Below, in pieces: positions 7,026-10,129 of a stretch of DNA of 10,129 nucleotides; position 1 is the first letter of the stretch; each line of letters opens with the position of its first letter. The notes beneath the pieces are model-generated. The model was not told where the DNA came from. It saw nothing but the letters and a program-made list of their open reading frames with translations, and searched no databases. The DNA comes from an uncultured Pseudomonadota bacterium. GTDB lineage: Bacteria; Pseudomonadota; Gammaproteobacteria; Burkholderiales; Thiobacillaceae. Position numbers and translations under genes: made by a program. The DNA is taken from contig CAIXFP010000850.1 of NCBI GenBank assembly GCA_903918705.1, positions 1-10,129 of the forward strand, read 5' to 3'.

Positions 7026-9022
7026 GGGGTGTCGCCACCGAGGTCGTCGTGGCCGGACAGGGGCTCGTCCAGGCGTTCGTTGCGGGCGCGGTACTTGAGT
7101 GGCAGGAATTCCTTGAAGGACATCAGGTAGGACTGGGCGGCGTAGCGGTCCAGCTTGGCGCCGCGCATCTCGTCCACGTCGGCCTGGCGCTGGGCGGTAT
7201 CCGGATGTTCGATGATGTTCTTCGTGCCGTAGCCGCGGAAGCCGGGGGGCAGTTCCATCTGCTTCACGTCCAGGTCGTCGTAATCCAGGGTCGGCAGCGC
7301 ATCGCCTTCGCGCCAGCAGGCCAGGGTACGGTTGAGCCAGTCGCGGTCGTTGCGTTCCGGGTAATCCTCGCGGAAATGGGCGCCGCGGCTTTCCGTGCGG
7401 TTGCGCGCGCCCATGGCCACGGTGAGGGCCACCTTGAGCATGCGCGGCAGGCGGTAGGCCAGCACCAGTTCCGGGTTGGCAACGAGGCCTCCGTTCACCG
7501 CCACCGCATAACTGCGTTGCAGCAATTCGCCCAGTTCCGCCACCGCGCTGTCCAGGTCGGGGCCGTTGCGGAACAGGCCCACCTTGTCGGTCATGATCTG
7601 TTCCATGCGCCGGCGCAGGGCCACCGCGCGTTCCTGGCCGGGATTGGCGAGGATGCGTTCGAGGCCATACCGCTCGCGCTGCACGAATTCGCGCGCGAGG
7701 GCGGTGGAGACCTCCAACTCACCATAAGCGGACTCGCAGTAGTCCGCCACGTATTCACCCACCAGCATGCCCGCCACCACGGTTTCCGCCACCGAGTTGC
7801 CGCCCAGGCGGTTGAAACCATGCAAGTCCCAGCACGCCGCTTCGCCACAGGAAAAGAGGCCGGACAGCCATTGCGACTCGCCGCGAAAATCGGTGCGGAT
7901 GCCGCCCATGGAGTAATGCTGGGTGGGACGCACCGGTATGAAGTCTTTCGCCGGATCAATACCCAGAAAGTAATGGCAGATGTCCTTCACTTCCCGCAGG
8001 TTGCGCTCGATGTGGGCCGCTCCCAGTTGCGTGATGTCCTGCCCGAGGTGCTCGCAGTAGGCGGACTTGACGCCTTTCCCGCGGCGCATGTGCTCGGCCA
8101 TGCGCCGCGAGACCACGTCGCGGGAGGCCAGATCCTTCTTCTCCGGCTCGTAGTCGGGCATGAAGCGGTGGCCGTCCACGTCGCGCAGGACGCCGCCATC
8201 ACCGCGGCACCCCTCGGTCACCAGGATGCCGGTGGGCACGATGGCGGTGGGGTGGAACTGCACGGCTTCCATGTTGGACAGGCGCGCCACCCCGGTTTCC
8301 AGGGCCAGGGCAGCACCCATGCCCTCGTTGATCAGGGCGTTGGTGGAGATGCCCCAGATGCGGCCGTAGCCGCCGGTGGCCACCACCGTGGCGCGGGCCA
8401 GGTGGGCGGACAGTTCGCCGGTGATCAGGTCGCGCACCACGGCGCCATGGCAGCGGTGGCCGTCGTGAATCAGGGCCAGGGCTTCCTGGCGTTCCAGCAC
8501 AGGAATCGATTCGGCGATGACCCGGTCGGACACGGTGTAGAGCATGGCGTGGCCGGTGCCGTCCGAGGTATAGCAGGTGCGCCACTTGCGGGTGCCGCCG
8601 AAGTCGCGGGCGGTGATGAGGCCGTGAGCTTCCTCGCTTTCTTTCAGGATTACCCGCTGGCCGTTGATGACCGCCTCATGGTCGCCTCCGCGCACCCGGT
8701 TCCAGGCCACGCCCCAGGCCGCCAGTTCGCGGATGGCCTTGGGCGCCACGTGGGCGAACATGCGCGCCACGCGCTGGTCGCAGCCCCAGTCGGAACCGCG
8801 CACGGTGTCCTCGAAATGCACGTCCTCGTTGTCGCCCGCGCCCTTGAAACAATTTCCCAGGCTGGCCTGCATGCCGCCCTGGGCGGCGACGGAATGGGAA
8901 CGCTTGGCCGGCACCAGGGAGAGGATAGAGGGCGTGAGGCCACGCCGCTTCACCGCCAGGGCAACGCGCTGGCCGGCCAGGCCACCGCCGATGACCAGGA
9001 CGTCGGAGTGAATGATCTTCAT
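7022..9022 (-). CDS. frdA: Fumarate reductase flavoprotein subunit FrdA
   Basis: A 666-residue catalytic subunit that reduces fumarate to succinate (or the reverse) at a covalently bound FAD. The N-terminal FAD-binding motif is VIGGGLAG (residues 10-17). His43 in SHSVAAQGG is the flavin attachment site. Active-site residues fall at His257 (QFHPT), Arg301 (ASRDVVSRR), His369 (QHYSMGG) and Arg405 (HGFNRLGG). His43, His257, Arg301 and His369 have the same numbers as in the W. succinogenes enzyme, as I recall them, so there are essentially no gaps over the first 370 residues. The C-terminus has the usual substituted helical domain (TESRGAHFREDYPERND). It sits in the order frdC-frdA-frdB typical of this type, with ATGA overlaps at both ends. 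The start at 9022 is supported by this overlap and by a G-run (9028-9034) just upstream that belongs to an inserted palindrome. No twin-arginine signal is seen, so the head faces the cytoplasm. Confidence 0.97.
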   Translation of the reverse strand: MKIIHSDVLVIGGGLAGQRVALAVKRRGLTPSILSLVPAKRSHSVAAQGGMQASLGNCFKGAGDNEDVHFEDTVRGSDWGCDQRVARMFAHVAPKAIRELAAWGVAWNRVRGGDHEAVINGQRVILKESEEAHGLITARDFGGTRKWRTCYTSDGTGHAMLYTVSDRVIAESIPVLERQEALALIHDGHRCHGAVVRDLITGELSAHLARATVVATGGYGRIWGISTNALINEGMGAALALETGVARLSNMEAVQFHPTAIVPTGILVTEGCRGDGGVLRDVDGHRFMPDYEPEKKDLASRDVVSRRMAEHMRRGKGVKSAYCEHLGQDITQLGAAHIERNLREVKDICHYFLGIDPAKDFIPVRPTQHYSMGGIRTDFRGESQWLSGLFSCGEAACWDLHGFNRLGGNSVAETVVAGMLVGEYVADYCESAYGELEVSTALAREFVQRERYGLERILANPGQERAVALRRRMEQIMTDKVGLFRNGPDLDSAVAELGELLQRSYAVAVNGGLVANPELVLAYRLPRMLKVALTVAMGARNRTESRGAHFREDYPERNDRDWLNRTLACWREGDALPTLDYDDLDVKQMELPPGFRGYGTKNIIEHPDTAQRQADVDEMRGAKLDRYAAQSYLMSFKEFLPLKYRARNERLDEPLSGHDDLGGDTP

Positions 9023-9870
9023 GTTGTCCCCCCCTTTTCCAAAGGGGGGTTAGGGGGCGACGTCATCGAAGATGGGATTTGCATTGAGGGCATGGTGATG
9101 CAGACCCAAAATCCCCCTCCGCCACCCTTTGGGAAAGGGGGGAGTAAAGAGACCGGCCGATAGCGTTCGCCGGCGTGGGCCGCGTGCTCCAGCCCGATCT
9201 TGACGTAAGCCGCCAGGGTGGCCAGGCCCAGCACCAGGAAGAACACGGTGAAGCCCCATTTGATGGATTTCAGACGCCGACGCATGGCGATGGGGTCGCG
9301 GTACTGGCCCCACTTCACTGCCAGGCGATAGAGGCCGATGCCGCCGTGCAGTTCCACCACGAACAGCAATATCAGATACAGCGGCCACATGCGTCCGCTC
9401 CAGACCCGGTCGGCGGATTCGAAAGGACCGATCAGATCCGGGTGGGTCAGCATGATGTAGAGGTGGGCCGGCACCAGGAAAAACATGGCGAAGCCGGTCA
9501 ACACCTGGACGAACCAGAGATAAGTGTCCTCGTGGCGCAGAGCCCGCATGTGGCGCCAGTAGATCGCCTGCTGCTTCCATTGGGTGGGGAACTTGCGCAC
9601 CGCCAGCAGGGCATGGGCCACCAAAAGCCAGAACACCGCCGCGACGAAGAGGGAAACCAGCCAGGGTAGCGAGCGGCCGAAGAAGAAATAGCCCTCGAAG
9701 AAGCGCGCCACGGTCCACATGGCGTCTTTGCCCAGCAGGATGGAGGCGACGAAAAACATGTGCAGCCACATGAACAGGCCGAGAATCAGGCCGCTCGAGC
9801 TTTGCAGGATGTCAAAACGCGCGGGCCAGAGGTCCAGGCGGGGAGGGATGAGGGAATCGGGGTCATTCAT
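9019..9870 (-). CDS. frdC: Fumarate reductase di-haem cytochrome b subunit FrdC, with repeat-derived C-terminal extension
   Basis: A membrane anchor with about five transmembrane helices that oxidises menaquinol (or ubiquinol) and passes electrons to FrdB through two haems b. Candidate haem ligands His37, His86, His136 and His175 are each offset by exactly 7 from the W. succinogenes ligands (44, 93, 143, 182). The functional glutamates Glu59 and Glu173 fit that enzyme's Glu66 and Glu180 with the same offset. The family-like protein ends near residue 240 (KIGLEHAAHAGERYRP). The remaining 43 or so residues (LLPPFPKGGGGGFW to SPPNPPLEKGG) are translated from a double palindrome inserted in the gene end, and are probably a non-essential tail. 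The start at 9870 has only a weak upstream GGA. The stop overlaps the frdA start as ATGA. It is the first gene of the operon, 84 bp from the plsC-like gene. Confidence 0.94.
   Translation of the reverse strand: MNDPDSLIPPRLDLWPARFDILQSSSGLILGLFMWLHMFFVASILLGKDAMWTVARFFEGYFFFGRSLPWLVSLFVAAVFWLLVAHALLAVRKFPTQWKQQAIYWRHMRALRHEDTYLWFVQVLTGFAMFFLVPAHLYIMLTHPDLIGPFESADRVWSGRMWPLYLILLFVVELHGGIGLYRLAVKWGQYRDPIAMRRRLKSIKWGFTVFFLVLGLATLAAYVKIGLEHAAHAGERYRPVSLLPPFPKGGGGGFWVCITMPSMQIPSSMTSPPNPPLEKGGTT
9028..9142. repeat. REPIN-like double palindrome inside the 3' end of frdC
   Basis: Two arms of about 30 bases are in inverted orientation: 9028-9057 and 9113-9142. Each arm has the form C6-T3-N3-A3-G6, followed (left arm) or preceded (right arm) by a second G5 or C5 block. 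The left arm alone is a perfect 9-bp palindrome around TCC (9029-9037 with 9041-9049); the right arm has one mismatch. About 55 bases lie between the arms. The layout matches REP doublets, non-autonomous repeats thought to be moved by RAYT transposases. Its translation gives the low-complexity PPFPKGGGGGF and NPPLEKGG peptides often seen where such repeats invade genes. No transposase lies in the window. Confidence 0.75.
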
Positions 9871-9954
9871 GATGTCGGCGTCCGGTTTGAATCTTACCGT
9901 GCCTCATTCATAAATACCGAATCACGCAACCAGACATACTGATTCCGGATCGGC
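9871..9954 (-). promoter_or_regulatory. Upstream region of the frd operon, presumed promoter
   Basis: This 84-bp gap between the plsC-like stop and the frdC start is the only non-coding DNA ahead of the operon and is clearly more AT-rich than its surroundings. On the minus strand it reads GTATTTATGAATGAGG, followed by TAAGAT. No confident -35/-10 pair or FNR box (TTGAT-N4-ATCAA) could be assigned. A 6-bp inverted repeat GAATCA/TGATTC (9919-9924 and 9940-9945) with a 15-base spacer is a possible regulator site but could be chance. Confidence 0.3.
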
Positions 9955-10129
9955 CTAAAGGCGCTGCATGGTGGCTTCGATCCAGGCTTCCGTATCCGCC
10001 AATATCTGGGCCGGACGGCGCCCCCGGGTCGGGATGGCGGGGCCAATCACCACGGTGATTTCGCCGGGGCGCTTGAGGAAGGCGTTCTTCGGCCAGAAAC
10101 GGCCGGCGTTGTGGGCCACCGGCACCACC
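9955..10129 (-). CDS. plsC: PlsC-like 1-acyl-sn-glycerol-3-phosphate acyltransferase, C-terminal part only
   Basis: The last 57 residues of a gene that enters from the right edge. It contains VPVAHNAGRFWPKNAFLK and GEITVVIGPAI, the fourth conserved block and following strand of bacterial lysophosphatidate acyltransferases of the PlsC family, which make phosphatidic acid at the inner membrane for phospholipid synthesis. The terminal segment (RRPAQILADTEAWIEATMQRL) is the usual amphipathic end. The stop is TAG at 9957-9955. The catalytic HX4D block is outside the window. It runs in the same direction as the frd operon but has no obvious functional link to it. Confidence 0.85.
   Translation of the reverse strand, partial: VVPVAHNAGRFWPKNAFLKRPGEITVVIGPAIPTRGRRPAQILADTEAWIEATMQRL

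Noticed and set aside
9028..9142. Natural proline/glycine-rich C-terminal domain of FrdC
   Set aside because: The peptide is the translation of inverted DNA palindromes and has no counterpart in the FrdC family, which ends near residue 240.
7049..9163. Open + strand frame of 704 residues opposite frdA
   Set aside because: It is a high-GC antisense shadow of frdA, rich in His, Gly and Ala with no recognisable domain, whereas the minus strand encodes an enzyme with every active-site residue in place.
9919..9945. FNR-type operator upstream of frdC
   Set aside because: The inverted repeat GAATCA/TGATTC has a 15-base spacer and does not match the TTGAT-N4-ATCAA consensus.

Overview
The window is GC-rich with dense, long genes and looks like a proteobacterial chromosome. 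A betaproteobacterium is my best guess, from the PlsC-type tail at the right edge, the GC-rich codon use and the family flavour; it cannot be proven from this window. No tRNA, rRNA or CRISPR array was seen. The window has two unrelated blocks that converge at about 6.1-6.3 kb.

Left block (1-6087, + strand): a multi-gene cassette that looks like a predicted immune/conflict (defence-type) module. (a) A very large protein, cut by the window's left edge, combines an LCAT/PGAP1-like alpha/beta-hydrolase (lipase) domain, a macro-like region resembling the M17 aminopeptidase N-terminus, a CHAT caspase-like protease domain with a His-Cys dyad, and a C-terminal TPR-type helical domain. (b) A 430-aa protein has a nucleoside-deoxyribosyltransferase/TIR-like nucleotide-processing domain and the same kind of C-terminal TPR ('TRAFs-binding'/TPR-S-like) domain. 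(c) A SIR2-like gene is broken by two apparent single-C losses and cut off at its 3' end. The shared C-terminal module in (a) and (b), plus three different effector-type enzymes side by side, suggests one system in which a protease, a lipase and NAD/nucleotide-consuming enzymes are controlled through common TPR scaffolds. The SIR2 arm appears to have decayed.

Junction (6088-6302): a perfect 10-bp-stem inverted repeat sits exactly where SIR2 similarity ends. It is followed by about 190 bp without a convincing gene, perhaps carrying a short remnant of a transposase-like ORF on the minus strand.

Right block (6303-9870, - strand): a complete frdCAB operon for a membrane-bound, di-haem (type B) quinol:fumarate reductase of the Wolinella succinogenes kind. 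All flavin, active-site, iron-sulfur and haem ligands can be located. The three genes overlap by ATGA at both junctions. A REPIN-like double palindrome (9028-9142) lies inside the 3' end of frdC; it extends FrdC by about 43 residues and places a strong hairpin over the frdA ribosome-binding region. Upstream on the same strand, an 84-bp gap (9871-9954) separates frdC from the 3' end of a plsC-like acyltransferase gene that runs off the right edge.
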